This document shows positions 8,746 through 17,706 of a stretch of 64,000 nucleotides of DNA, in pieces. The position numbers and the translations under genes are program-made. Source of the DNA: Nakaseomyces glabratus (Eukaryota; Ascomycota; Saccharomycetes; Saccharomycetales; Saccharomycetaceae); NCBI RefSeq assembly GCF_010111755.1, contig NC_088952.1:186001-250000 (forward strand). The letters are read 5' to 3'. Position 1 is the first letter of the stretch; every line of letters starts with the position of its first letter. The notes under the pieces were generated by a model. The model did not search any database. It was given only the letters and a program-made list of their open reading frames with translations, and was not told the origin of the DNA.

Positions 8746-10620
8746 TTATTCGGAGTCTTCTTTGAAGTCTTTATTTTGATCCTGCTTCTCAGGATCCTCT
8801 TCTTGTTGCCTCTTGATATCCTCTGGTTTTCTAATGTCAACTTTTTTGTTGGAGACGAACACTACACATACGACTACAACGGCGAACATACCGAGGGCCA
8901 TGTAGAAAACATTAATGATGGAATCACTGATGATGTTACCGATAGCTGATGTAGGCCCGTCAAAGTACTCTCTCCTGGCAATGATTAGGTTGTTGGCGCT
9001 AGTCTCGTAGCCACCAGGTAGGCTGACATGTCTTTTCTTCATCAAATTAATCGCAGATGCACTGAACACCGTGTCACATAGAACAGCGCCATAAGCTTGG
9101 CCGATGTTCTTGATGAATGCGTTCAGCGTTGTCACAGCAATAAAATCATATCTGTACGTTGGTGAGGACTTATCTAGTAAAATCTGAACACCAATAATAC
9201 TACTTTGCATAATGGCACCGAATGTCACACCTGGCAGAATTAGTAGACCAATCTTTTTAGCGCTAGAGGCATGATTGTCTAATAATGTCAAAAGACCTGC
9301 ACCAATGATACCTGTGACACCACTAAAGATAGCAATTGGCTTGACATATCCTGTCTTACTGTTGACAATACCACTTGAAACAACGGTAATAACCACAGGA
9401 ACCACAGTAGCAATAAGATGAATGGCAGCTTTCCATGCAGTGTCATTGAAAACCAATTGGAAGTATTGAATAATGTAGTTTGTCTGGATGGAAAACGCAC
9501 AGGCTACAAAAAATACTGCAATGTTGAACAACCAGACACCTGGTTTCTTACAGATATTCCAGGACATCAGTGGCTGGTAATGTGGCACAGTCTTCACAGC
9601 TTCAAATTTTGGGTAAATAAAGAAGTCGTAGACGAAGGCGCCCAAGGTGAACAGAATACCTAACACGAACATTGAGATTGTTGAGCCGGAGTTCCATTTA
9701 TATTTATTACCACCAAATGTGAATGCTAACAGGATCAGGACAGATCCTAGTGTCATGAACACAAACTCCACAATATCGAATCTGTAAAACAATTCGCGGG
9801 CTATGATTCTCCAAGTCCCAGGGTATCTTAATTTAGCCAATTGAACACCAACAGACTTGACAAACCTCACGGCTTGGCCACCTAAGATACTCAATAATCC
9901 CAATCTGCCGTTTCCGACAACCTCATCTTCAGCGGTGTCTTTGTTGACTACCCATTTCTCCGGGTTGTAGAAAGTCAGAAACAAGAAGAAGGCCAGACCA
10001 CCAACAGGCAGATTAATGTAAAAACACCACCTCCAAGTCACATGCGTTGTGAAAGCACCACCGAGGAATGGGCCGACCACTGAGGCAATACCGAACGAAC
10101 TGCTCATAACCGCGATGATGAGACCTCTGTTTCTCTCTTCCACAAGAGTCGAGGAAATGACGAACACCAGTGACTGCACACCACTCCCACCGATACCTGC
10201 AATGACTCTTCCACCGATAAGCATGTCCATAGAGTTAGCTAGCGCCGACACCAAGGAGCCGACTTCAAAAATAACAATAGCCGCCAGCGTGGAAGTCTTG
10301 AACCCAACCAAAGTAGCGATCCTACCCCAGATCAGGACCAGCAGTGCATTTGGCAGAGAGTAACCAGTGAACAGCCACCCGACCTTAGAGTAGTCCCCGA
10401 ACTTCTGTGACACTTCCTCGATAATCGTCGACACGGTCATCACATCCAAAGCGGCTAGGAACAGGCACAGCACCAGCGACCCCAGCGGCGCCCACAATTC
10501 CACACCAGTGGGGAACCTTTGACCAAAGGCATTAGTGCGCACTGGCTCCTCCTTCACAGACCCTGTGGACACCGAACTCGCATCGCCGCGAGTATCCGCA
10601 ATAACACTATCTTTATCCAT
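8746..10620 (-). CDS. AZR1: AZR1-like major facilitator multidrug:H+ antiporter (DHA2, 14 TM)
   Basis: 624 residues, close to yeast Azr1 (613), a plasma-membrane drug:H+ antiporter linked to acetic-acid and azole tolerance. After a polar N-terminal tail of about 45 residues, membrane segments begin with LGSLVLCLFLAALDVMTVSTIIEEV. The family blocks GWLFTGYSLPNALL, WGRIAT, GGRVIAGIGGSGVQSL and GPFLGGAFTTHVTWRWCFYINLPVG (motif C region) are all present, as are the later HYQPLMSW and NIISDSI..VFYMALG blocks. The C-terminal tail is polar (DPEKQDQNKDFKEDSE). It starts at the ATG at 10620 and is divergent from HSV2, as YGR224W is from YGR223C. The shared upstream region carries a TTAGGG-rich array and a CCGCGG core reminiscent of a Pdr1 element, but no perfect site. 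Confidence 0.93.
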   Translation of the reverse strand: MDKDSVIADTRGDASSVSTGSVKEEPVRTNAFGQRFPTGVELWAPLGSLVLCLFLAALDVMTVSTIIEEVSQKFGDYSKVGWLFTGYSLPNALLVLIWGRIATLVGFKTSTLAAIVIFEVGSLVSALANSMDMLIGGRVIAGIGGSGVQSLVFVISSTLVEERNRGLIIAVMSSSFGIASVVGPFLGGAFTTHVTWRWCFYINLPVGGLAFFLFLTFYNPEKWVVNKDTAEDEVVGNGRLGLLSILGGQAVRFVKSVGVQLAKLRYPGTWRIIARELFYRFDIVEFVFMTLGSVLILLAFTFGGNKYKWNSGSTISMFVLGILFTLGAFVYDFFIYPKFEAVKTVPHYQPLMSWNICKKPGVWLFNIAVFFVACAFSIQTNYIIQYFQLVFNDTAWKAAIHLIATVVPVVITVVSSGIVNSKTGYVKPIAIFSGVTGIIGAGLLTLLDNHASSAKKIGLLILPGVTFGAIMQSSIIGVQILLDKSSPTYRYDFIAVTTLNAFIKNIGQAYGAVLCDTVFSASAINLMKKRHVSLPGGYETSANNLIIARREYFDGPTSAIGNIISDSIINVFYMALGMFAVVVVCVVFVSNKKVDIRKPEDIKRQQEEDPEKQDQNKDFKEDSE

Positions 10621-11470
10621 TGCTAGTTATCTGATCTGTTTTCCTGGAGGGTCCTCTCTTCCCCCAATCGCAGATATTTAAGGAATGCATATGAGCTTTA
10701 TATACTCTACAAAACTCCCATCACAACTGCTATTACACCTTAAAGCGTAAATCAGCCGTTTATGTAAGACAAGCAATGTAATTAAACAAACCGCGCAAGT
10801 GTCTGTGAGGTTTATAGAAAGTAATGTGTCAAAACAGAGCAAAACCCAGGCTTGTACGGGCTGTTGTCAGTGGAGTACCTACACAAAGCAAAGAATTACT
10901 GTCGGACTGCAATGGAGGAAGCCCGCGCACCAGAGAGACAACGGCCGTCGCCATGCTGATCTCTTGCCCTCCGCGTCTACTTCTGCGCAGAGAATTTACC
11001 TTAGTAGAAAGGGCTCTTTGCTGTGCTCCCCTCTGCGCGTCTTCTCTAGGGATGTCACATGAACAATGGATGGGAAAAGGAAACTCGCATCGCGTGCATA
11101 TCGGGCGAAGTTACCCTGATATCCGCGGCCGACGGAACTTTTAGTCCGTGGGCCGTGTGGCTACAGGAACCGCCGCAGGGAATTTTGAAAATGCGCGGAG
11201 GATCTACACTTTTACATTTAAGGGTTAGGTCTAGGTTTAGGGCTAGGTTCAGGACTAGGTTCAGGGCTAGGTTTAGGGCTAGGTTATTTTAGGTTTGTTG
11301 TATAGGTGAAAAGGGATTTTAGGGTAAGGGCTTTCATTTAGGGTTTTGTTTTGTGTGTACTAATCATAACTCTGTGGTGCTAAAGCTGGAAGTACATTAG
11401 ACTTTGTATAATGACTGGCATTGATTAGGCGGGGCAACGTTCAGGACAGAAGTGAAACGAAAAGATATAG
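10621..11470. promoter_or_regulatory. Divergent AZR1-like / HSV2 promoter region
   Basis: 850 bases between two divergent starts, unusually GC-rich at about 10830-11220 for this genome. It contains TCCGCGGC at 11122-11129 (one base off a TCCGCGGA Pdr1/Pdr3 element) and the TTAGGG-type tandem array annotated separately. Short overlapping frames exist on the plus strand (10799-11292), but they are arginine-rich by-products of the repeat and GC content and have no recognisable similarity. Confidence 0.6.
11216..11346 (+). repeat. TTAGGG-type 12-bp tandem array with Tbf1-like sites
   Basis: Four consecutive 12-base units, CTAGGTTTAGGG, CTAGGTTCAGGA, CTAGGTTCAGGG and CTAGGTTTAGGG (11231-11278), are preceded by a degenerate AGGGTTAGGT and followed by a partial unit. 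Sites matching TTAGGGYT, the consensus of the general factor Tbf1, occur at 11237-11244, 11273-11280 and 11338-11345, with a further TTAGGGTA at 11319-11326. The array ends about 125 bases before the HSV2 ATG. I infer a Tbf1-bound, nucleosome-excluding promoter element; the repeat structure itself is seen directly. Confidence 0.75.
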
Positions 11471-12808
11471 ATGGATGTGCGCGAGGCTATACAGCAGGAG
11501 GCTGGCGCAGAGACTGGGTTCGCTAGTGTGACGTTCAATCAGGATGAGAGTTGTTTTAGTTGTGCCAATGAGCAAGGGTTTCTGGTGTACAACACGTTTC
11601 CCTTGTCGCTGAAGCTGACGAAGGAGTTCAAACAGACGCCTGAGCGCGGAGCTGGGATCGGGTACTCACAGATGCTGTACAGAACCAACTACATTGCGTT
11701 GGTAGGCGGCGGACAGCGGCCGAGGTACTCGCTGAACAGGGTGGTGATATGGGATGATCTCCAACAGAAGGAGAGCTTTTCGCTCAAGTTCATGTCAATT
11801 GTACGTAAGGTGGTTCTCTCCCGTGTGCATCTTGTAGTGGCGTTGGAGAATGAGCTGTTCATCTATAGTTTCCACTCGACGCCGAAGTTGCTCTGCCCGC
11901 CCATCAAGACAGCTCCTTTCGGGCCATTCGATTTCAAAGTAGTCACTATAGAGGGGAAAGCAACGGACCAGGCCAAGGTAACAAGCCTACTTGCGTATCC
12001 TTCGGCCAAGCTGACTGGGCAGTTGCATGTAGCTGATCTCTCTAAGCTGAGGAGCAATCAGAATAATAACCAGGACATGGCACTGACCTCGGAAAGTTTC
12101 CTACCCACAACTATTATAAAAGCACACAAAGCACCTATACGAAATGTAAGAATCAATAACCAAGGAACCATGGTTGCTACTGCATCGAGAAAAGGTACTC
12201 TGATTAGAATCTTCAGCACTCATAATGGTATCCTGTTGAAAGAATTCAGAAGAGGATTGGATAGAGCAGAAATATACGACATGTGCTTCAGCCCACTGGG
12301 GACACGACTGGCTGTTGTCTCAGACAAGCAAACTCTGCATGTTTTTCAAATAGCTCCGATGGCAGAAGGGACACTGAATCCTGCGAATCCTGAAGATCAC
12401 CAATCCAGCGGTAGCAACGGTCATATTAAGGCTAACACTAACCAAGTACATAGTCTAAGGAACATAGTTCCAACGTCCTGGAAACCAAAATACCTGGACT
12501 CCGTTTGGTCTATGTGCAAAGTGCACCTACGAAACCCCAAACTACGAAATAATGTTAACGACCTTGCATTTAATGAGGATAGATGCACCATCGCTTGGTG
12601 TCGACAAAACAGAAGCCATACCTTTAAGAACGGGAATCATTTTAATGAAAACGAGGAGAACAAATTGGTATTGGTATGGAAAAATTCAAGAATCTGGGAG
12701 AAGTACGTCATACTTGAGAAAGAAGCTCCGAATTCAAATGATGGAATAAAAGGTCCTTCCCCATTAACGGAATGGGAATTGGTAAGAGAATCATGGAGAG
12801 AACTTTGA
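11471..12808 (+). CDS. HSV2: PROPPIN phosphoinositide-binding protein Hsv2
   Basis: 445 residues (yeast Hsv2 448): a seven-bladed beta-propeller of the Atg18 family that binds PI3P and PI(3,5)P2 on endosomes and vacuole and takes part in piecemeal microautophagy of the nucleus. The lipid-binding signature FRRG is at residues 259-262, in ILLKEFRRGLDRAEIYD. It is preceded by the AHKAPIRNVRINNQGTMVATAS blade and followed by FSPLGTRLAVVSDKQTLHVF. A low-complexity Asn/Gln insertion follows residue 195. The first third of the gene uses GC-rich codons and the second half AT-richer ones. Starts at the ATG at 11471. Convergent with PET54, as in YGR223C-YGR222W. Atg18 and Atg21 are the alternative family members; synteny favours Hsv2. 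Confidence 0.93.
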   Translation: MDVREAIQQEAGAETGFASVTFNQDESCFSCANEQGFLVYNTFPLSLKLTKEFKQTPERGAGIGYSQMLYRTNYIALVGGGQRPRYSLNRVVIWDDLQQKESFSLKFMSIVRKVVLSRVHLVVALENELFIYSFHSTPKLLCPPIKTAPFGPFDFKVVTIEGKATDQAKVTSLLAYPSAKLTGQLHVADLSKLRSNQNNNQDMALTSESFLPTTIIKAHKAPIRNVRINNQGTMVATASRKGTLIRIFSTHNGILLKEFRRGLDRAEIYDMCFSPLGTRLAVVSDKQTLHVFQIAPMAEGTLNPANPEDHQSSGSNGHIKANTNQVHSLRNIVPTSWKPKYLDSVWSMCKVHLRNPKLRNNVNDLAFNEDRCTIAWCRQNRSHTFKNGNHFNENEENKLVLVWKNSRIWEKYVILEKEAPNSNDGIKGPSPLTEWELVRESWREL

Positions 12809-12967
12809 TCGAACTTCAACTACACAATTTGAGTATCTACCTATATATACTATATATATCAATCTAATCACGGTCAATGTAATATTAAGAATATAATATT
12901 CGTAACACAAACCTTCTACTATGCTGTGCTCTTTCCAAAATAATAATAAAAACAACGTATATACTAT

Positions 12968-13795
12968 TTACATCCCATTTAGCGTTTCGACTAAAATCTT
13001 ATTTACATCCGGGTTTGTTTCATCATAAACATAGCCGTGGTAGTTTTTTTTAAATTGTTTACAATCTTCCTGCGTGTTAAACCGTATAAATTTGAAGGTT
13101 TTGGATAAGTCTCTATTCCAGTACATATCAAATGAATGCACAATATCGTAGAAAGAAAAATAAGGCTCCAACTGTTTGCTTTCCATCGGCATATTCCATA
13201 CAACAGCGCATTTTTTCTCTATCTCATGTATTCTCTCTATTAGGCAGCTCAGCTGTGGTTCATCTGATATTGTTTCCTGGGTCATTTCCTTATTGACCAC
13301 ATCAAAGTACTGTTTCCGATCCAAGTAAGCGGCCTCTAAGTTCCGACAGTATTTCCGGTAGATTAGCTCATGACGCTCACCCAAATATGAACTATGTTCA
13401 TCCTTTCCTTCCACCAATGGCCTCCATCGTACCCTTACCCTGTTTATCGTTGAGTCCTTAGTGATATTAAGATAGTCCCGTAGATCAATATTTCTATTAA
13501 ACAATAACAGATATTGGTCCTTAAACGTGAAGTATTTGGGATCCCGCCGCTTCAACAGATCAAACTTGATAGTTTGTGGTGTTGACGTCATGCTCATCTG
13601 TCGTTGTGTAACAAGTTTGGCAAAATCAGCATACGTCAACGATGGATCATAGCTATCATACGCCAATGCCAGCACCCCGGGATGCCCAACTACAGAGGCC
13701 TTCTCCTGCTTCAACAGTTTCTCACCAACTTTCCTTATATTCGTCCCATTAACACCTTTCAACACTGATTCAATCAGTTGCTTATGGCTCGTCAT
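12968..13795 (-). CDS. PET54: Mitochondrial Pet54, COX3 translation activator / intron splicing factor
   Basis: 275 residues (yeast Pet54 293). Pet54 is a peripheral inner-membrane protein that, with Pet122 and Pet494, activates translation of COX3 mRNA and also aids splicing of COX1 intron aI5-beta. Overall divergence from S. cerevisiae is high, but the block RRDPKYFTFKDQYLLLFN followed by the RVRVRWRPL motif, the internal VVWNMPMESK and the C-terminal KKNYHGY/ILVETL pattern align with Pet54 as I recall it. The position between HSV2 and TOS2 matches YGR222W. The N terminus (MTSHKQLIESVLKGVNGTN) is weakly amphipathic and could serve mitochondrial import. Start ATG at 13795. Confidence 0.88.
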   Translation of the reverse strand: MTSHKQLIESVLKGVNGTNIRKVGEKLLKQEKASVVGHPGVLALAYDSYDPSLTYADFAKLVTQRQMSMTSTPQTIKFDLLKRRDPKYFTFKDQYLLLFNRNIDLRDYLNITKDSTINRVRVRWRPLVEGKDEHSSYLGERHELIYRKYCRNLEAAYLDRKQYFDVVNKEMTQETISDEPQLSCLIERIHEIEKKCAVVWNMPMESKQLEPYFSFYDIVHSFDMYWNRDLSKTFKFIRFNTQEDCKQFKKNYHGYVYDETNPDVNKILVETLNGM

Positions 13796-14349
13796 TCCGA
13801 TAGTATACGCACCACACTGAATGAGTTATCCCGCAAAAGAAAAACAGCTAACAATACCAAATGTAGCCAAATGTGTAGCACTTGCTGTACACACCGTTCA
13901 CTTGGCACAGATACCCGGTAAGTATACTGCTAGTTGACCACTATGTTATCCTAAGTTGAGAAGCCCATTGAACAGCACAATATACTCTCTAAGTTTACCC
14001 GCAGTTCACGTACCTAATGACACATGGGCAGGGAACTGGCAGTATTGGCAGTATATAAGGCTCGCTGAAAAAAAATTCTTTCAATTCCTTGTTTCTCTCA
14101 ATATTGGTTCATTCGTGGTTATTTCTTTTGAACATATGGGGTCGAGGGGCCTGCTACTTGGGCCTGTGTTGAATCTTTAGTGCCTCTTAAAACGGGCGGT
14201 AGAGGGGATATGCAGGCTTGGGTGCCGGCGGTACGACTTCCGGTTCTAACCATTGCGAGGCGGACCGTATTTAATACGTCTTTTCTTCTCCCTCACCAAG
14301 TCATATGCTTTTCCTGTCCTTCATTGGAGAGGGAAACGTGTGACAATGG
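13796..14349. promoter_or_regulatory. PET54 promoter and U5 snRNA upstream region
   Basis: 554 bases between the PET54 start and the U5 gene. Two Reb1-like sites are visible: TACCCGG at 13912-13918 and TTACCCG at 13995-14001. TATATAAGG at 14052-14060 is a good TATA box pointing right. A second AT element, TATTTAATA at 14268-14276, lies about 80 bases before the inferred U5 5' end, a typical distance for yeast snRNA genes. The 14130-14265 segment is GC-rich and has no recognised content. Confidence 0.6.
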
Positions 14350-14600
14350 TGGGGAATCAGGGGGGAAAGGAGAGGTATGGGATTTATGTGGACGATCAAC
14401 ATCGAGAAGGCCACCCGCATGCGGTGGCTAACTTATATCGAACATGGTTCTTGCCTTTTACCAGAACCATCCGGGTGTTGTCTCCATTTTCTCTAAAACA
14501 GGTAGCGCTGTCCTTGGGCTTCGTCCTTGTCCTCCGAACTGGAAACTTCCCTCCTAACTTTTTGGAACCTCTTCTCTTTTTGAACTTAGACTGTTTCTTC
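14350..14600 (+). ncRNA. SNR7: U5 spliceosomal snRNA
   Basis: Core RNA of the U4/U6.U5 tri-snRNP, whose loop I aligns the two exons. The invariant loop I (TGCCTTTTACC, 14452-14462) sits on the stem ATGGTTCT / AGAACCAT (14444-14451 with 14463-14470), preceded by AACTTATATCGAAC and followed by CCGGGTGTTGTCTCCAT, near-identical to S. cerevisiae snR7 as I recall it. An Sm site AACTTTTTGG lies at 14556-14565. Directly 5' of it, 14547-14555 pairs with 14359-14367 (nine pairs, one a G-T), closing the basal stem and setting the 5' end near 14350. The 3' end is uncertain, somewhere past the Sm site. The internal-loop arms are longer and GC-richer than in S. cerevisiae. S. cerevisiae SNR7 is also on chromosome VII, I believe in this same neighbourhood. 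Open frames across this stretch are shadows. Confidence 0.95.
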
Positions 14601-15840
14601 ACAGAAACTGCTGGGCTAAAACCTTTTTTCAAATTAAATATCAACTACGCTCTCTGATAGCTAATATCAGAGAACCACCTCTCTCCTGTGAATGAGACCA
14701 TTCACAGCGCGTAGTGGTTTAGTGCACAAAATCTGTATATAGAGGTGATGTATGTACATACGCAGCATCGAAAGTAGAATGTGTATCGCCCACGGATACT
14801 TCGGTGATGAAGTTTTGGTATATTGCCTTTCCTTACGCAACAAAAATATCCCTGGGGTACTCTCCAGCGTGGCAGCAAGCGTAGCAGCAAGCGTAGCAGC
14901 AAGCGTAGCAGCGAGGATAGCAGAAACCGATGTTCGCAACTACATGGAAGAATGCATACACACATCACAAGAGAAACGCGACACGTAAAACACGTCTCTT
15001 CTATACTTCTTGGTTGAACTGATCCTAGTTTCTTACTGAAACACCCGCACAAGTCAAAAAATTCCAACAAATAATTTGTTATTTTTTTCGCGTCGCACTT
15101 TCTTCATAGAGCACTTCTCTACTGGCAGTATACTACTTCCATATACACTTGCCAAGCAACTTCAACTTCTATGCTGCCGGTAGTTTTGGCGATGCATTGT
15201 GTTCTTCGATGCTACAGCCACTGAGTTATTTTATTCCATTCAAGTGCTCACTACTTTGAAGTAGTCCCTTTGATGGTAACGGTGCCTAACCTTTGCCCTC
15301 CACATAAACTAATAGATTTTTGGCGTTTTACGTCTGCTAGAGCCCATAAACAATTGCTAGCCATGAGAAAAGTATAAAAATAGAAAGGCATTACTAGCTG
15401 ATTTGCACTTTTTTGCTTCTCTTGAATCAGGCCAAGGTTGGAAGAAACCTTTCGAGTGTTTGAACGGTTCCGAACAACAATTGAACAAATAAACAATAAG
15501 GCAAACCGAAAACCACGCATTATTGTACCACTACTATATTCCCCATTTCTATATATACACTGAAAATTTTTGGGAGTTCTAGGCTAGGAGCAGAATTAAC
15601 AGATACGAAATCACGCCGATAGTCCCTCCTCCTCGTCTAATACCTTACAAGTCGCTCTTTAACCGCCAAAAAAATCTACACACACGTAATACCAATACGT
15701 CACCGACTTTTTATTTGTACCATTCGCTATTGAATTAACTAGAAACCTTGTCGCTCGCTTAATATATTATCCCCTCCTTCAAAGATTACCTTTATTTTAC
15801 CTGTTTTTGCATTACCACTTGATCAGTACCCTTGGATGAA
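14601..15840. other. Intergenic U5-TOS2
   Basis: 1.24 kb holding the U5 3' end, a 12-bp minisatellite (14867-14923, separate entry) and the TOS2 promoter. An 89-codon ATG frame on the minus strand (15520 to 15251) encodes two hydrophobic stretches but has no recognised relative, and I do not call it a gene. The last 250 bases are pyrimidine-rich, as is common just upstream of yeast starts. Confidence 0.6.
14867..14923 (+). repeat. 12-bp minisatellite, 4.7 copies
   Basis: Units GCGTGGCAGCAA, GCGTAGCAGCAA, GCGTAGCAGCAA and GCGTAGCAGCGA, plus a partial GGATAGCAG, run in tandem between the U5 gene and TOS2. The 12-base unit length keeps any reading frame open, which produces spurious Ala/Ser-rich or Leu/Arg-rich frames on both strands. 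Confidence 0.9.
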
Positions 15841-17706
15841 ATGAACACAATTGGTTTTGAAAATGATTTCTTAAGACCAACGAGCACTATAGCTCCTACT
15901 TCAACAACAACTCTTTTCAAGAGAGATGATGTTACAGGCTCTGACTCAGCTACTTCCACGTCTTCTGACAGCGATAGTAGCTCTACTTCGACTTCTACAA
16001 AATGTACCGGTAGTGCCCAATACTGTGAGAAACCAACAGATGCTCATTGGAAAGAGACCGTGGGTATTGCCGTCGGTGTGCCTGTCGGTGTTATTGTGCT
16101 AGGTTTACTCATTGTTCTTATCCTTGTATGGAAGAAAGGGAAGAAAGAAGCCGATGAGGATTTGGATCCAGAGTTTCAAAGTGGGAGTGAGTACTTGCCT
16201 TATATCAGTAACGAGAAACATATTGGAAGCTCATCAACGAACTCATCAGCGGGCTCAAAAATTGATGCTCCATATAAATCAAGAGCGGATCCATTCCAAC
16301 TACCTGATGCCTCTACTGACTCTTTAAGAGATTTTGCTAGAATGGCACATGACCCAAGTCTAGACAAATATAAACTAGCAACATCTTCTCTGAGAAATAA
16401 GAGCAACCTTTCTCTTGTGAATAATCAAACCAGACACACCACGTCTGGTGACTCAGAGAAGGATTCATTTGATTTTGCCAATAATTCTACAACATCAACT
16501 TTAGAGGACGAATCGACCCCAATTAAGAAGATGCCTAATAATGATGCTGAGGAAGTTGGTAATGATACTACACTAAACCCATTTGAGTCAGAAGATGACC
16601 CAGCAGAAATGAGACCTCAGATTATCATTACCGACAGTGATCCTTCAAACGATGATGCTCCACTGACTCCAAGGGAGGAGGAAGACATTCAACGTATTAA
16701 GAGTATCTACAATGTCTATCTAGACCAGAACGGTAATCAAATAGTTGTAGATCCAACAGATGAAAATAAACTGGGCAACACTGAAACAGTCTCCACTGAA
16801 GATTCTGAAAATATTGAAGGTTTGGGAATACAAACTGGTACTGGAATACAAGCTCAGCGTGCCTCGCGTATAGCTTCTTCGGTATATTCTGAGAATCCCT
16901 TGGCTGGTTCTGAGAATAAGGAGGATTATTTCAATCACAAGGATATGAATGACAATGTACAATATGACATGCAATCACAGCAACAATACATACCGCAGAC
17001 AGTACAGTACCCAAACAATGGGTTTGTCTATGATCAGCAATACCATGATCAACAACAGGCTTATTATATGCAACATTATCAGCAACCAAATGCTCAACAA
17101 ATGATGTACTATCAACCTCCAATAAACCAAACTTACCACCAATACCACCCACAAACACTGGAAGCAATTGATGAACTACCGACACCAACGGAACTAGCAT
17201 ATTCACCATCCTATCACTCTTTGACATCTTTCAAGAAGCCTATGAAACAGCAACTTTTGATTAAAAATCAGATTGCTACTTTAAATGGATTAACATTGAA
17301 TCCAATTGACCATCCAGAGATGTTCTTTACTCAAGATGATTCTTATTCCAAATACCAAGAAAAGATCGCACCTATGTCCGGTAAGCCTAGCAATAAAAAC
17401 CCAGCCTCAAATGTACCTCTACCCCACCATCTGAGACAAAGTGTTGTTATGACAAACCCTCATGATCTATCATTATCAACCACGCATAAGCCAGCAGGCT
17501 CTTTCAGAAAGGTGCATAATGCCGCTCAATCACCCCACTTGGGCGTTGACCCTAGATATGGTAACAATACCCGTGTGAGTGGTTTACTGGACGATACCGA
17601 CGTTGTCCAACCAGCAAGTGTCGGTGAAATTTTGCCTCGTCACGGTAACAACGACGACCTGAGGAAACAGCTAGGTATATCTCACAATTACCACATTCAA
17701 CTCTGA
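15841..17706 (+). CDS. TOS2: Tos2-like single-pass membrane protein of the bud neck
   Basis: 621 residues (yeast Tos2 622). In S. cerevisiae Tos2, with its relative Skg6, anchors Cdc24 at sites of polarised growth. The open frame begins at a TTG at 15832, so I use the in-frame ATG at 15841. A short Ser/Thr-rich extracellular N terminus contains a CTGSAQYC cysteine pair and is followed by one glycine-rich transmembrane helix (residues 74-97, VGIAVGVPVGVIVLG...). The basic stop KKGKK follows, then a long cytoplasmic tail with acidic patches and a Gln/Tyr-rich stretch (about residues 380-440). The conserved juxtamembrane DLDPEFQSGSEYLPYI and the C-terminal GLLDDTDVVQPASVGEILPRH are candidate partner-binding motifs. 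Its position between PET54 and MRPL9 matches YGR221C. Confidence 0.9.
   Translation: MNTIGFENDFLRPTSTIAPTSTTTLFKRDDVTGSDSATSTSSDSDSSSTSTSTKCTGSAQYCEKPTDAHWKETVGIAVGVPVGVIVLGLLIVLILVWKKGKKEADEDLDPEFQSGSEYLPYISNEKHIGSSSTNSSAGSKIDAPYKSRADPFQLPDASTDSLRDFARMAHDPSLDKYKLATSSLRNKSNLSLVNNQTRHTTSGDSEKDSFDFANNSTTSTLEDESTPIKKMPNNDAEEVGNDTTLNPFESEDDPAEMRPQIIITDSDPSNDDAPLTPREEEDIQRIKSIYNVYLDQNGNQIVVDPTDENKLGNTETVSTEDSENIEGLGIQTGTGIQAQRASRIASSVYSENPLAGSENKEDYFNHKDMNDNVQYDMQSQQQYIPQTVQYPNNGFVYDQQYHDQQQAYYMQHYQQPNAQQMMYYQPPINQTYHQYHPQTLEAIDELPTPTELAYSPSYHSLTSFKKPMKQQLLIKNQIATLNGLTLNPIDHPEMFFTQDDSYSKYQEKIAPMSGKPSNKNPASNVPLPHHLRQSVVMTNPHDLSLSTTHKPAGSFRKVHNAAQSPHLGVDPRYGNNTRVSGLLDDTDVVQPASVGEILPRHGNNDDLRKQLGISHNYHIQL

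Noticed and set aside
11122..11129. Pdr1/Pdr3 drug-response element for the AZR1-like gene
   Set aside because: TCCGCGGC differs from TCCGCGGA/TCCRYGGA in the last base and is single and distal; not strong enough to annotate as a site.
10799..11292. Overlapping plus-strand frames between AZR1-like and HSV2
   Set aside because: Their Arg/Phe-rich ends come from the TTAGGG-type repeat; no conserved protein features.
14253..14657. 134-codon frame and its antisense counterpart across the U5 gene
   Set aside because: Both cross the invariant U5 loop I and Sm site; the RNA explains the conservation and the frames show no protein similarity.
15251..15520. 89-codon minus-strand frame with two hydrophobic stretches upstream of TOS2
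   Set aside because: AT-rich T-rich sequence readily yields Phe/Leu stretches; no signal-peptide cleavage motif, conserved block or independent promoter evidence.
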